Assembly: GCA_964437505.1 (NCBI GenBank)
Contig: CAYTGU010000009.1
Coordinates: 9,301-73,300 of the forward strand
Direction: 5' to 3'
Length of the DNA stretch: 64,000 nt
Source: JAHJDO01 sp964437505
Lineage (GTDB): Bacteria; JAHJDO01
Each line of letters starts with the position of its first letter. The stretch's first letter is position 1. The translations under genes and the position numbers were made by a program. Of the stretch, positions 30,359 to 38,748 are shown piece after piece. The notes beneath the pieces were generated by a model. It was not told the DNA's origin, did not search any database, and saw only the letters and a program-made list of their open reading frames with translations.

Positions 30359-30523
30359 ATTCCCTGCTGTGTTTGTTGTAAGTTTGGTTATTTTGAGCCA
30401 ACAGTAAGAAAATGGGAGTTTGTATTTGGTGGGATATGCAATTGCATTGAACATTTAAGAGAACACCCACGTGGCCTTAACGGCTTCAAAATGACCCTAT
30501 TTAGACGGCATTTGGCGGGGAAT
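30359..30523 (+). ncRNA. ssrS: 6S RNA
   Basis: 6S RNA mimics an open promoter and binds the sigma70 holoenzyme. The segment has a perfect 9-bp closing stem ATTCCCTGC/GCGGGGAAT (one G-U), a 5' block GTTTGGTTATTTTGAGCC typical of bacterial 6S RNAs, a TGCAATTGCA apical hairpin, and a 3' GACGGCAT block like the E. coli GGCGGCAT. It is 165 nt long and lies directly after zapA, as in many bacteria. A seven-T run follows the closing stem (30523-30529) and can serve as terminator. Confidence 0.87.
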
Positions 30524-30529
30524 TTTTTT

Positions 30530-31540
30530 ATGAGAGATTTTATGCAAAAGCCTGTAATTGTAATTACTCTTGGTGACCTTGGAGGAATTGGTCCGGAAAT
30601 TACCATAAAGGCCCTAGCTAATAAACAAATCTATAAGTACTGTACTCCAATTATAATCGGAGTTGCAGAAGGTCTCTATAAGATAAAACCCAATTATAAA
30701 GTAGATGTCATAAATCATCCATCAGATATTAAAAATATATCTAAAAAAGCATACTTGATTAATCCACAGGATTTAAAACTAAAAAATATAATACTTGGCA
30801 AGCCAAACCCCATACAAGCCAAAGCTGCCGTTGCTTTCTTAGAGCAAGCAGTTGCATTTGCCCTCAGGAAAGAGGTTGACGGGATTGTAACATCACCTGT
30901 AAATAAATATGCAATTAATGCCGCAGGTATTAAATTTAGAGGTCAGACAGAATTCTTGGCAACGCTCACAGATACACATAAATATGCAATGGTTCTTGCA
31001 AGTCCGAAAATGCGCATTGTTCCATTAACACGACATGTTAAAATAAAAGATATTAGTAACTTAATAAAAAAACAGTATATACTTGATGCAATTGATGTAA
31101 TAAATCAGAATAGTTTTCTGTTTGACATATACAAGCCCAGTATTGCAATCGTTGGTTTAAATCCTCATTGCGGAGATGGTGGGGCTGTTGGAAAAGAAGA
31201 AATAGAAGAAATGATCCCTGCTATTAAGAAAGCTATGGAAAATGGCATGAATGTTCAAGGACCTTTCTCTGCTGATGCATTCTTTGGAAATTGTGAGTAT
31301 AAAAAATATGATTTCATTTTGACAATGTACCACGACCAGGGTCTTATACCATTTAAGATGCTCTCTTTCGGCAAAGGCGTTAATGTAACAATGGGTCTTC
31401 CCATTATCAGGACATCTCCTGACCACGGAACAGCGTATGATATAGCCGGGCAGGGCATTGCAAATGAGAGAAGTTTAATAGAAGCAATTAAAATGGCTTC
31501 AAAGATGGCTATCATAAAACAATCTCTTCACAAGCAATGA
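30530..31540 (+). CDS. pdxA: 4-hydroxythreonine-4-phosphate dehydrogenase
   Basis: PdxA oxidises 4-phosphohydroxy-L-threonine in pyridoxal phosphate synthesis. The 336 residues show ITLGDLGGIGPEITIKAL, the substrate block VDGIVTSPVNKYAINAAG, and the metal-binding LTMYHDQGLIPFKML and SPDHGTAYDIAG. I use the ATG at 30530; the ATG at 30542 (332 aa) is equally possible. The G-rich segment that would serve as its ribosome site is the 3' strand of the 6S closing stem, so translation may depend on a transcript separate from 6S. Its stop overlaps rsmA by 4 nt. Confidence 0.93.
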   Translation: MRDFMQKPVIVITLGDLGGIGPEITIKALANKQIYKYCTPIIIGVAEGLYKIKPNYKVDVINHPSDIKNISKKAYLINPQDLKLKNIILGKPNPIQAKAAVAFLEQAVAFALRKEVDGIVTSPVNKYAINAAGIKFRGQTEFLATLTDTHKYAMVLASPKMRIVPLTRHVKIKDISNLIKKQYILDAIDVINQNSFLFDIYKPSIAIVGLNPHCGDGGAVGKEEIEEMIPAIKKAMENGMNVQGPFSADAFFGNCEYKKYDFILTMYHDQGLIPFKMLSFGKGVNVTMGLPIIRTSPDHGTAYDIAGQGIANERSLIEAIKMASKMAIIKQSLHKQ

Positions 31541-32379
31541 ATTTCTTCTCTCCAAATAGCATTAAGGAAGAACTCAAAAAACACAATCTTCGTCCGCAAA
31601 AAAAGTTTGGACAAAACTTTCTTATAGACGGGAATATAGCTGATATAATAATTAACACTCTCAATATCAAAAAAAGCGATGTTATAGTTGAGATCGGCTC
31701 AGGACTGGGATCACTAACACACCTTATTGCTACTGAGGCAAAAAAGGTAATAGCAGTGGAAACAGACACAAAACTGCTTGATATTTCAAAGAATCTGCTC
31801 TCTGCATATAACAATGTTGAATTCATCAATAAAGATATCTTGGAAACCAGTTTTAATATCTCTGAGAATTATAAAGTGGCAGGGAATATACCTTATTACA
31901 TTACAACGCCTGTTATATTATTTCTTCTGGCCATTACTCCAAGTCCAGAACTTTTCGTACTAATGGTCCAGAAAGAAGTAGCGCAAAGACTTACAGCTAA
32001 GTCAGAATCCAAAGCTTATGGCTCTCTATCAATCTTTGTGCAATATAAGTGCAGAGTAGAGATTATTAAATATATAAAAAAAACTACTTTTTATCCACAG
32101 CCGGATGTGGATTCCGCTCTGGTAAAATTTACTCTTTTAGAAAAACCACCTGTTAAAGTAAAAAACGAAAGGTTGTTTTTTGACATCATCCAAGCAGGTT
32201 TCATGTATAGAAGGAAAATGCTCATTAATGCAATATCAAGATATTCCAATTTAGGAATTGCTAGAGAAGAGTTGGAAAAGGCCCTTAAGCATTTTAAGTT
32301 ATCCCCGAGTATTCGCGCAGAAAAACTCTCAATGTCTGAACTTGCGGATTTGAGTAATTATATTAAACAACAAAAATAA
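31537..32379 (+). CDS. rsmA: 16S rRNA (adenine-1518/1519-N6) dimethyltransferase
   Basis: RsmA (KsgA) dimethylates two adenines in helix 45 during 30S maturation, using SAM. The 280 residues contain the KKFGQNFLIDG start, the SAM motif VEIGSGLGSLTHLI, the acidic IAVETD, and the catalytic NIPYYITTPV. The C-terminal helical domain ends with the family-like SIRAEKLSMSELADLSNYI. It overlaps pdxA by 4 nt; pdxA-rsmA neighbourhood is common. Confidence 0.96.
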   Translation: MNFFSPNSIKEELKKHNLRPQKKFGQNFLIDGNIADIIINTLNIKKSDVIVEIGSGLGSLTHLIATEAKKVIAVETDTKLLDISKNLLSAYNNVEFINKDILETSFNISENYKVAGNIPYYITTPVILFLLAITPSPELFVLMVQKEVAQRLTAKSESKAYGSLSIFVQYKCRVEIIKYIKKTTFYPQPDVDSALVKFTLLEKPPVKVKNERLFFDIIQAGFMYRRKMLINAISRYSNLGIAREELEKALKHFKLSPSIRAEKLSMSELADLSNYIKQQK

Positions 32380-32389
32380 GGAAACTGGT

Positions 32390-34099
32390 TTGAAAAATTA
32401 CATATGGGAAATATATGAGGCTAATCTGGAGCTGCAGAGAGAATTATCAGATAAGCTGGGTATTATGCCAAATACGGCTCAAATCCTTATAAATCGAGGG
32501 ATAAAGGACATTCCTGCTGCAGAGAGTTTTCTATATACTGCAATAAGCGCGTTATCAGACCCGTTTCTACTGCCCGATGTAGAAACAAGCGTAAAGAGAA
32601 TTCTAAAGGCAATTAAACATAAGGAAAGAATAACCATTTACGGGGACTATGATGCTGACGGGATAACCTCTACTGCTCTGTTATATGGATTTTTAAAGGA
32701 TTTTGGCGCAGATATTGATTTTTATATTCCAAACCGAATGAATGAAGGCTATGGGCTTAATAGCAATACAATTAAAGATTTATGCAAAAAGGGGACAAAG
32801 CTTATTATTACTGTTGACTGCGGAACAAATTCTATTGAAGAGGTTAATGCTGCAATCAGTATGGAGGCAGACGTTATCATTACAGACCATCATACTGTAG
32901 AAATACCATTACCTCAAAAATACCCTATAGTTAATCCAAAAAGGAGCGATTCTGAATATCCTTTTTCTGAACTTGCCGGTGTGGGTGTTGTATTTCAGTT
33001 ATGCAGAGTGATGGCAAAGCATCTTCTTGGAGATATATCTTCTGAAGGAATCCTAAGATACATGGATCTTGCAGCAATAGGCACTATAGCAGACGTTGTG
33101 CCTCTCTTAAGGGATAATAGAATAATTGTCAAACTTGGAATCTCAAAACTCAAAACCTCAGAAAACATTGGGCTTAAGACACTGATTAAAGAATCCGGAC
33201 TAAAACAGGACAAGATATCCAGCGGACAGGTGGCATTTATGCTAGCTCCAAGACTTAATGCTGCAGGCAGAATGCAGAGCGCTCGAGAAAGTGTTACGCT
33301 TCTTACAACAAATTCTCAGGAAGTTGCGTCAGATAAAGCAAAGCTTCTTTGCGCAGAAAACATCAACAGACAGGAAATAGAGAAAGAGGTTCTTGCCAGT
33401 GCTATTGAAATGGTAAAAAACTCAGTTAACCTTGATAACGAGTATGTTATTGTGCTTGAAAGTGATGAGTGGCATGAGGGAGTTATTGGAATAGTAGCCT
33501 CAAGACTTGTTGATATGTTTCACAGACCCGCAATTCTTATATGTACCAACAAAGAAGAGGCAAAAGGCTCCGGAAGGAGCATATCAGGCTTTAATCTTGT
33601 TGATGCTCTTCGGGAATGTGAAGACTGTTTGATTAGATTCGGCGGACATTCTTATGCTGCAGGTTTATCAATTAATAAAGATAATATCGAAAATTTCAGA
33701 AACAAAATCAATCAAATTGGAACAAGAGTAATAACAAAAGAACATCTTCAGCCAAAGCTGTGCATAGATTTAGCCCTCTCTCCATCTAATATCACAAACA
33801 AGTTTTTACTTGAAATAGAACATCTTGAACCTTATGGCATGGGAAACTCAAAACCCGTATTCATTGCAAAAGGTCTTAAATTAGGCTTTTCTCCCAGAAA
33901 AGTCGGCGATAATCATATCAAACTTACACTGTCTCAACAAGGTAGAGAATTTGAAGCTATTGGATTTAGAATGGCTGACTATATGGAGCATTATAGAGGG
34001 CAGAACCACATTGATATTATATATACTCCACAGATAAATATTTGGCAGGGCAGAAAAAACTTGCAATTAAACTTGAAAGACCTGAGGTTTAGAACCTAA
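32390..34099 (+). CDS. recJ: Single-strand DNA exonuclease RecJ
   Basis: RecJ degrades single-stranded DNA 5' to 3' in recombination and mismatch repair. The 569 residues have the DHH phosphoesterase motifs IYGDYDADGITSTALLY, VDCGTNS and ITDHHTV, and the DHHA1 motif RFGGHSYAAGLSI. An OB-like C-terminal domain ends the protein. The start is TTG at 32390 after AAGGAAACTGG; an ATG alternative is not near. The 3' end overlaps convergent rpmB by 4 bp, so no terminator lies between them. Confidence 0.95.
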   Translation: MKNYIWEIYEANLELQRELSDKLGIMPNTAQILINRGIKDIPAAESFLYTAISALSDPFLLPDVETSVKRILKAIKHKERITIYGDYDADGITSTALLYGFLKDFGADIDFYIPNRMNEGYGLNSNTIKDLCKKGTKLIITVDCGTNSIEEVNAAISMEADVIITDHHTVEIPLPQKYPIVNPKRSDSEYPFSELAGVGVVFQLCRVMAKHLLGDISSEGILRYMDLAAIGTIADVVPLLRDNRIIVKLGISKLKTSENIGLKTLIKESGLKQDKISSGQVAFMLAPRLNAAGRMQSARESVTLLTTNSQEVASDKAKLLCAENINRQEIEKEVLASAIEMVKNSVNLDNEYVIVLESDEWHEGVIGIVASRLVDMFHRPAILICTNKEEAKGSGRSISGFNLVDALRECEDCLIRFGGHSYAAGLSINKDNIENFRNKINQIGTRVITKEHLQPKLCIDLALSPSNITNKFLLEIEHLEPYGMGNSKPVFIAKGLKLGFSPRKVGDNHIKLTLSQQGREFEAIGFRMADYMEHYRGQNHIDIIYTPQINIWQGRKNLQLNLKDLRFRT

Positions 34100-34287
34100 G
34101 CTACTTTTTCTATCTTACCGGAACGAATACACTGTGTGCAAACCTTTATTCGTCTAGGTTTCCCTTTGATCAGAACCTTTACAGACTGCAGATTAGGAAG
34201 CCATCTCCTCTTTGTTTTATTATTTGCATGACTAACATTATTGCCGGTCATTGGTCCTTTTCCACAAACTTCACACTTCCTAGACAT
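34096..34287 (-). CDS. rpmB: 50S ribosomal protein L28 (zinc-binding form)
   Basis: The 63 residues are the full short L28, with SRKCEVCGKGPMTGNNVSHANNKTKRRW and the second pair CTQC (about 52-55), giving four cysteines for zinc (C+ form). It is transcribed against recJ and divergent from kdsB. It is a complete protein despite its small size. Confidence 0.97.
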   Translation of the reverse strand: MSRKCEVCGKGPMTGNNVSHANNKTKRRWLPNLQSVKVLIKGKPRRIKVCTQCIRSGKIEKVA

Positions 34288-34401
34288 CTTAAAATTCTCC
34301 GATATTTGAAAACTTGTTTGCAGAATATAGCATACTTATTCTTTCCTTGCAATGCTTTTCCTGCTTGCCAAAACCAATGCATGATGATAGCATATATTGT
34401 A

Positions 34402-35181
34402 ATGAAAAGTCATAAGTCTAAAGTAATTGCTGTTATTCCTGCAAGATATGACTCTACTAGACTTCCAGGGAAGGTACTCAAGGATATTTGCGGAAAGCCT
34501 ATGATACAGCATGTCTATGAAAGAGTATCCAATGTTTCCTCTATTCAGGAGACAATAATAGCTACAGATGATAAACGGATATTAAAAGTAGCACAAAAAT
34601 TCGGAGCTAATGCTGAGATGTCCCCAAAAAGCTGCAAATCCGGCACTGACAGAATTGCGTGGATAGTCAAGAAAATGCCCGATATTAGAGAAGATGACAT
34701 TATTATCAATGTGCAGGGAGATGAGCCTTTAATAAATCCGCAAGCTATTGAAAAACTTGCAAAAACAATATCTAAAGACTCAGATATCTACATAGCAAGT
34801 TTAATGACTAAAATATCTGATATTAATGAATTGATGAGTCCTGATGTAGTTAAAGTGGTTGTAGATAAAGATAATTTTGCCTTATACTTTTCCCGCTCCC
34901 CTATCCCATTTGCAAGGGATAAATGGAAAAGCTTAAAAAACAAGTTAATTCTTAGTACAGCAGATATATTCTATAAACACCTAGGGATATATGCCTTTAG
35001 AAAACACTTCTTATTAAAGTATGCCAAAATGCCTCGAACTTGTCTTGAAAAGATTGAAAAACTTGAACAGCTTAGAGCCGTTGAAAATGACTATAGAATA
35101 AAAATGGCAGAAACAGAATTTGACTCAATAAGTGTTGACACTTCGGCAGACTTAGAAAAAATTTTATCTCTTTTTCGCTAA
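34402..35181 (+). CDS. kdsB: 3-deoxy-manno-octulosonate cytidylyltransferase
   Basis: KdsB makes CMP-Kdo, the donor of the LPS inner-core sugar. The 259 residues from the ATG at 34402 contain VIAVIPARYDSTRLPGKVL, IIATDD, the nucleotide motif VNVQGDEPLINP, the SPIPFARD block, and LGIYAFRKHFL. The upstream ORF extension reaches 34228 but overlaps divergent rpmB and has no family content. It overlaps the convergent glycosyltransferase by 18 bp at the 3' end. It supports an LPS-bearing outer membrane. Confidence 0.95.
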   Translation: MKSHKSKVIAVIPARYDSTRLPGKVLKDICGKPMIQHVYERVSNVSSIQETIIATDDKRILKVAQKFGANAEMSPKSCKSGTDRIAWIVKKMPDIREDDIIINVQGDEPLINPQAIEKLAKTISKDSDIYIASLMTKISDINELMSPDVVKVVVDKDNFALYFSRSPIPFARDKWKSLKNKLILSTADIFYKHLGIYAFRKHFLLKYAKMPRTCLEKIEKLEQLRAVENDYRIKMAETEFDSISVDTSADLEKILSLFR

Positions 35182-36282
35182 ACAAGCTGTATAAAGAACA
35201 TCTGTTTGGCAGGCCATTTCTTGAACGCTGAACTTTGTTACACGCTCTCTGGCTTTTCTTCCCATGTTAATTCTTAATTGCTTATCATTTAGAGTTTTCA
35301 CAATTGCATTTGCCAGTTTATCACTGTTTGCTGGAGGAACGATAAAACCAGTTTTCCCATCAATCACTGCTTCTTTATTTCCTCCGACATCTGTTGCTAT
35401 AACAGGTTTCTCTGCTGCCATTGATTCTAATATAATGTTTGAAAACCCTTCTATAAAAGAGGAAAGCACAGAAACATCTATGATATGAAGCAGATCAGGG
35501 ATATCATGTCTAAGTCCTGTAAAGATTACCTTGCCTCTTATCCCCAGTTTCATCGCCTGTTCTTTAAGTTCAGATTCTAACGGTCCTTCTCCAACAACCA
35601 TAAATTTTACATTATCAATAACTCTGTTGATTTTGAATGCAGCTTCTAAAAAATACTTGTGCCCTTTTTGAGGATAAAGACGTGCAAAAATCCCAACCAA
35701 TAACTCATCTTCCCCAACGCCAAGCTCCTCTCTCTTAGCCTGATAGTCAAAGTCCCCCTTAAACTCCTCAACATCTATGCCATTATATATTGTTACAAAC
35801 TTATCTTGATTAATTCCTGAATTTTTAATATTAAACTCCTTTACAGCATCTGAAACAGCTATTATCTTGTCTGTATACCTCGAAAGCATTCTATCAATCA
35901 GAAAGTGTTTTCTTGTTTTCCATGTGTCTATATTGTGAAGATTGGCAATAATCACTGGTACACCTGCGAATTTTGCGGCAATACGACCAGGCGTGTTCGA
36001 CCGATACATATGAGTATGAACTATATCAAATTTTTCATTCTTCATAAACTTGTATAACCTGTACAACCCCACAGGATCTAATCTGCTCTTCATATGTATC
36101 TTGCACACCCTTATTCCTAGATCTCTCAGATCTTTCTCATAAGCACCCTGTTTATCGCGAATACAGCATACCGTTATATCATATTTATCCCTTAATAAAG
36201 AAAGTACTCTAACCAGCCTTTTCTCTATTCCGCCGACCGGCAACCATGTTATTATTCTTAAAAGTTTAGGTTTATACTGCAT
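35164..36282 (-). CDS. Glycosyltransferase family 4 protein
   Basis: The 372 residues form a GT-B fold glycosyltransferase acting at the cytoplasmic face. The N-terminal half starts LLRIITWLPVGGIEKRLVRVL, and the C-terminal half has VGIFARLYPQKGHKYFLEAA and the family 4 donor-binding EGFSNIILESMAAEKPVIATDVGGNKE. The sugar donor and acceptor are not evident; LPS core or surface polysaccharide is likely from context (lpxK overlap by 11 nt upstream, kdsB downstream). Confidence 0.9.
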   Translation of the reverse strand: MQYKPKLLRIITWLPVGGIEKRLVRVLSLLRDKYDITVCCIRDKQGAYEKDLRDLGIRVCKIHMKSRLDPVGLYRLYKFMKNEKFDIVHTHMYRSNTPGRIAAKFAGVPVIIANLHNIDTWKTRKHFLIDRMLSRYTDKIIAVSDAVKEFNIKNSGINQDKFVTIYNGIDVEEFKGDFDYQAKREELGVGEDELLVGIFARLYPQKGHKYFLEAAFKINRVIDNVKFMVVGEGPLESELKEQAMKLGIRGKVIFTGLRHDIPDLLHIIDVSVLSSFIEGFSNIILESMAAEKPVIATDVGGNKEAVIDGKTGFIVPPANSDKLANAIVKTLNDKQLRINMGRKARERVTKFSVQEMACQTDVLYTACLAKKR

Positions 36283-37378
36283 TAATTAACTTCTCCAGTC
36301 TATCGCTTCCTGAAATAACCTCTACTTCAATTCTGAGAACCAGTAGGGACGTATTGCAATACCCCAACCTTAGTCTTTGCAACCTTACTGCGTCTTTTTG
36401 CGTTGTAACTATAAATTTCACATCAAGCTCCTGCCTTTTTGCCTCTATATTATTCATATCCTCTTTTGTATACCAATAATGATCAGGATATCTAATTCGT
36501 TCTACTATTTTAGCCCCAATATGTTCTAACGTGTTCTCAAAGGATATTGGATCTCCAAGACTTGAAAGCGCTATTACTTCTTCCCCTTTTATAGACTTAA
36601 TATCCAGATGCTCTTCCCCGACAATATTCTCTAAACATGCAGGCTTATGAATAGTCTCTATAATCTGTGCTGAATCATTAATTTCTATAAGTTTCTTCTT
36701 AATTCTCTCCTTCTCCTCTGCATTCTTAATCATATCAATCTTTGTTAATATAAAGCAATCTGCTCTTTTTAAACACTTATACGGCTCACGCAAATTCCCT
36801 CTTGGGAAAACATATCCATTACCAAAAGGGCTGGAAGCATTTATAACCACTATATTTATATCTCTATGTAAGCGCCAATGCTGAAAGCCGTCATCTAAAA
36901 CTACTGTATCTATATTAAGCTTCTCTTCTGCGATTTTACCTGTTTCATATCTATTCCCGCCGACAAAAACAACTATGCCTTTCAGATTCTTTGCTAAAAG
37001 ATACGGCTCATCTCCTGCTTCCTTTACATCACATAAAATCTCTTTGCCGTTGGAAACAAGTTTTATTTCACTCTCTCTGCTTCTTCCGTATCCCCTGCTC
37101 AATACTGCAACTCTCTTTCCTTTTTTAATAAGCATATTCACTACAAGCTCTACAACAGGAGTTTTACCAACTCCTCCCAATGTTATGCCTCCAATGCTTA
37201 TAACCTTTGAAGAAAGTTTCCTTTTTTTAAGAAGATTCTTGAAATACATAAAAAGTAGTATATTCTGAGCGGTAGTTACTAAGAATGAAATAAATAGAAG
37301 GCATAGTTTTAATAATCTATGTCCTCTATTATCAGTCACTATATTTCTATAAAAAAAATCGTGTAAATATCTATCCAT
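36272..37378 (-). CDS. lpxK: Tetraacyldisaccharide 4'-kinase
   Basis: LpxK phosphorylates the 4' position of the lipid A disaccharide at the inner membrane. The 368 residues have a hydrophobic N-terminal segment (about 24-45) and the P-loop ISIGGITLGGVGKTPVVE (about 61-78). They also have VAVLSRGYGR, the Asp-rich DTVVLDDGFQHWRLHRD, and PRGNLREP. All are diagnostic. The 11-nt overlap with the GT4 gene indicates cotranscription. Together with kdsB and hldD it shows lipid A-core biosynthesis. Confidence 0.95.
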   Translation of the reverse strand: MDRYLHDFFYRNIVTDNRGHRLLKLCLLFISFLVTTAQNILLFMYFKNLLKKRKLSSKVISIGGITLGGVGKTPVVELVVNMLIKKGKRVAVLSRGYGRSRESEIKLVSNGKEILCDVKEAGDEPYLLAKNLKGIVVFVGGNRYETGKIAEEKLNIDTVVLDDGFQHWRLHRDINIVVINASSPFGNGYVFPRGNLREPYKCLKRADCFILTKIDMIKNAEEKERIKKKLIEINDSAQIIETIHKPACLENIVGEEHLDIKSIKGEEVIALSSLGDPISFENTLEHIGAKIVERIRYPDHYWYTKEDMNNIEAKRQELDVKFIVTTQKDAVRLQRLRLGYCNTSLLVLRIEVEVISGSDRLEKLINAV

Positions 37379-37397
37379 GATTTTTACTGTAATCTAC

Positions 37398-37422
37398 CGT
37401 TGTCGTCTGCTGTCTGTCGTCC
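37398..37422. repeat. GTCTGTCGTC-type short repeat between nrnA and lpxK
   Basis: An imperfect direct repeat of TGTCGTCTGC and TGTCTGTCGTC type fills the gap. A longer run of the same motif lies in the coding sequence of nfnB (62234-62280), so it is an interspersed repeat. Confidence 0.6.
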
Positions 37423-37428
37423 ATAGTA

Positions 37429-38412
37429 TTAAACTCTCAATTCTAGTGCTACAACTCTTACAACATTTTTTAATACAGTGTTTAATTCCCCATTAATCAT
37501 ACATGCAGCTGCATTGTGGTGTCCGCCTCCGCCGAATTTCGATGCAATTTTATTAACATTGACCTTCCCTTTTGAGCGAAAGCTTATCTTTACATTTCCC
37601 CTAGAATGTTCTTTGAAGAGAATTCCTACCTCAACTCCCTCTGCATTGCGCGCATACTCAACTATTCCCTCGCTATCCTCTTCTGTTGCACATGCCTTTG
37701 CGTACATATCGGATGTAATAAACATATAACCTATCTTTCCTTTACCATCAAAACTCAATGTCTCCAATGCAAGCTGCAATAATTTAAGCTTACTTACAGG
37801 AATGTTCTGATATATCTGATTGCATATTTCGGTATGGTCAATGCCTGTTTCCAGAAGTTCAGAAACTACCAGATGCGTCTCAGCACTGGTATTAGAATAC
37901 TGAAATGACCCTGTATCAGTTACAATAGCTGTATATAAGCAAATCGCCTCAGGTTTCCTTATCTTCAATTCCATGTATTTATAAAGATGGAAAATTTGTT
38001 GCCCAACTGAACTCATACGAGGATCTACCCAATTTATAATACCAAAACAATCATTACCCAGATGATGATCTATATTTATTACTGTTTTTATACTATTTAT
38101 ATGGTCTCTCATATTCCCCATCCTACCTTTACTTCCAATATCCAACACGAATGCGATTTCACTATCCGGCAAGGTTACATTATGTTTAATTAATTCGCTG
38201 TTGGGAAGGAACTTATATCTTGCTGGCAAAGGAAATGAGTTAATTAACTCAACCTCTTTCCCCATTCTTTTTAAAAGAATATATAAAGCTATTTGAGAAC
38301 CAATTGCGTCTCCATCAGGGTAGATATGAGTGGTAATAAGAAACCTTCTGTGGCAGACTATTTCTCGGATAATTCTGCTTATAATCTTTTCATTTTTGCT
38401 TAGCAATTTCAT
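37429..38412 (-). CDS. nrnA: DHH-type oligoribonuclease/pAp phosphatase NrnA
   Basis: NrnA degrades nano-RNA and can dephosphorylate pAp. The 327 residues carry HIYPDGDAIGSQIALY, VLDIGS, INIDHHLGND and the DHHA1 motif FGGGGHHNAAACMI. The 23-bp overlap with rbfA, whose end is read in another frame, is usual for the rbfA-nrnA pair. Alternative substrates (c-di-AMP breakdown products) are known for relatives. Confidence 0.94.
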   Translation of the reverse strand: MKLLSKNEKIISRIIREIVCHRRFLITTHIYPDGDAIGSQIALYILLKRMGKEVELINSFPLPARYKFLPNSELIKHNVTLPDSEIAFVLDIGSKGRMGNMRDHINSIKTVINIDHHLGNDCFGIINWVDPRMSSVGQQIFHLYKYMELKIRKPEAICLYTAIVTDTGSFQYSNTSAETHLVVSELLETGIDHTEICNQIYQNIPVSKLKLLQLALETLSFDGKGKIGYMFITSDMYAKACATEEDSEGIVEYARNAEGVEVGILFKEHSRGNVKISFRSKGKVNVNKIASKFGGGGHHNAAACMINGELNTVLKNVVRVVALELRV

Positions 38413-38731
38413 CTATCTTCTTTAGAACATGCATCACTTCTTCAAAAGCATTATCATATATAAAGTGAAACTCTGGAGTAATCCTTAGATTTACATTATG
38501 GGCAATGCGCATCCTGATAAATCCACTAGCTTTCCGAATATGTCTCATAGCCCTGTTTTTGTCCGCGTTCCCCAAAGGACTCACGTAAACTTTAGCATAG
38601 TGCAGGTCAGAACTTACTTCAACTCTATTTATCGTAACAAATTTTACGCAGACATCATCCATTTCCGTAACTAATATTTGGCTAATTTCTCTTTTTAAAG
38701 ATTGATTTATCCGATCTGTTCGCCTTGACAT
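38390..38731 (-). CDS. rbfA: Ribosome-binding factor A
   Basis: RbfA is a KH-fold cold-shock and 30S-maturation factor. The 113 residues include RINQSLKREISQIL, the conserved VTINRVEVSSDLHYAKVYVSPL, and LRITPEFHFIYDNAFEE. It follows infB after 17 bp and overlaps nrnA, giving the standard nusA-infB-rbfA-nrnA order. Confidence 0.96.
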   Translation of the reverse strand: MSRRTDRINQSLKREISQILVTEMDDVCVKFVTINRVEVSSDLHYAKVYVSPLGNADKNRAMRHIRKASGFIRMRIAHNVNLRITPEFHFIYDNAFEEVMHVLKKIDEIAKQK

Positions 38732-38748
38732 AATAACCCAATATTATT

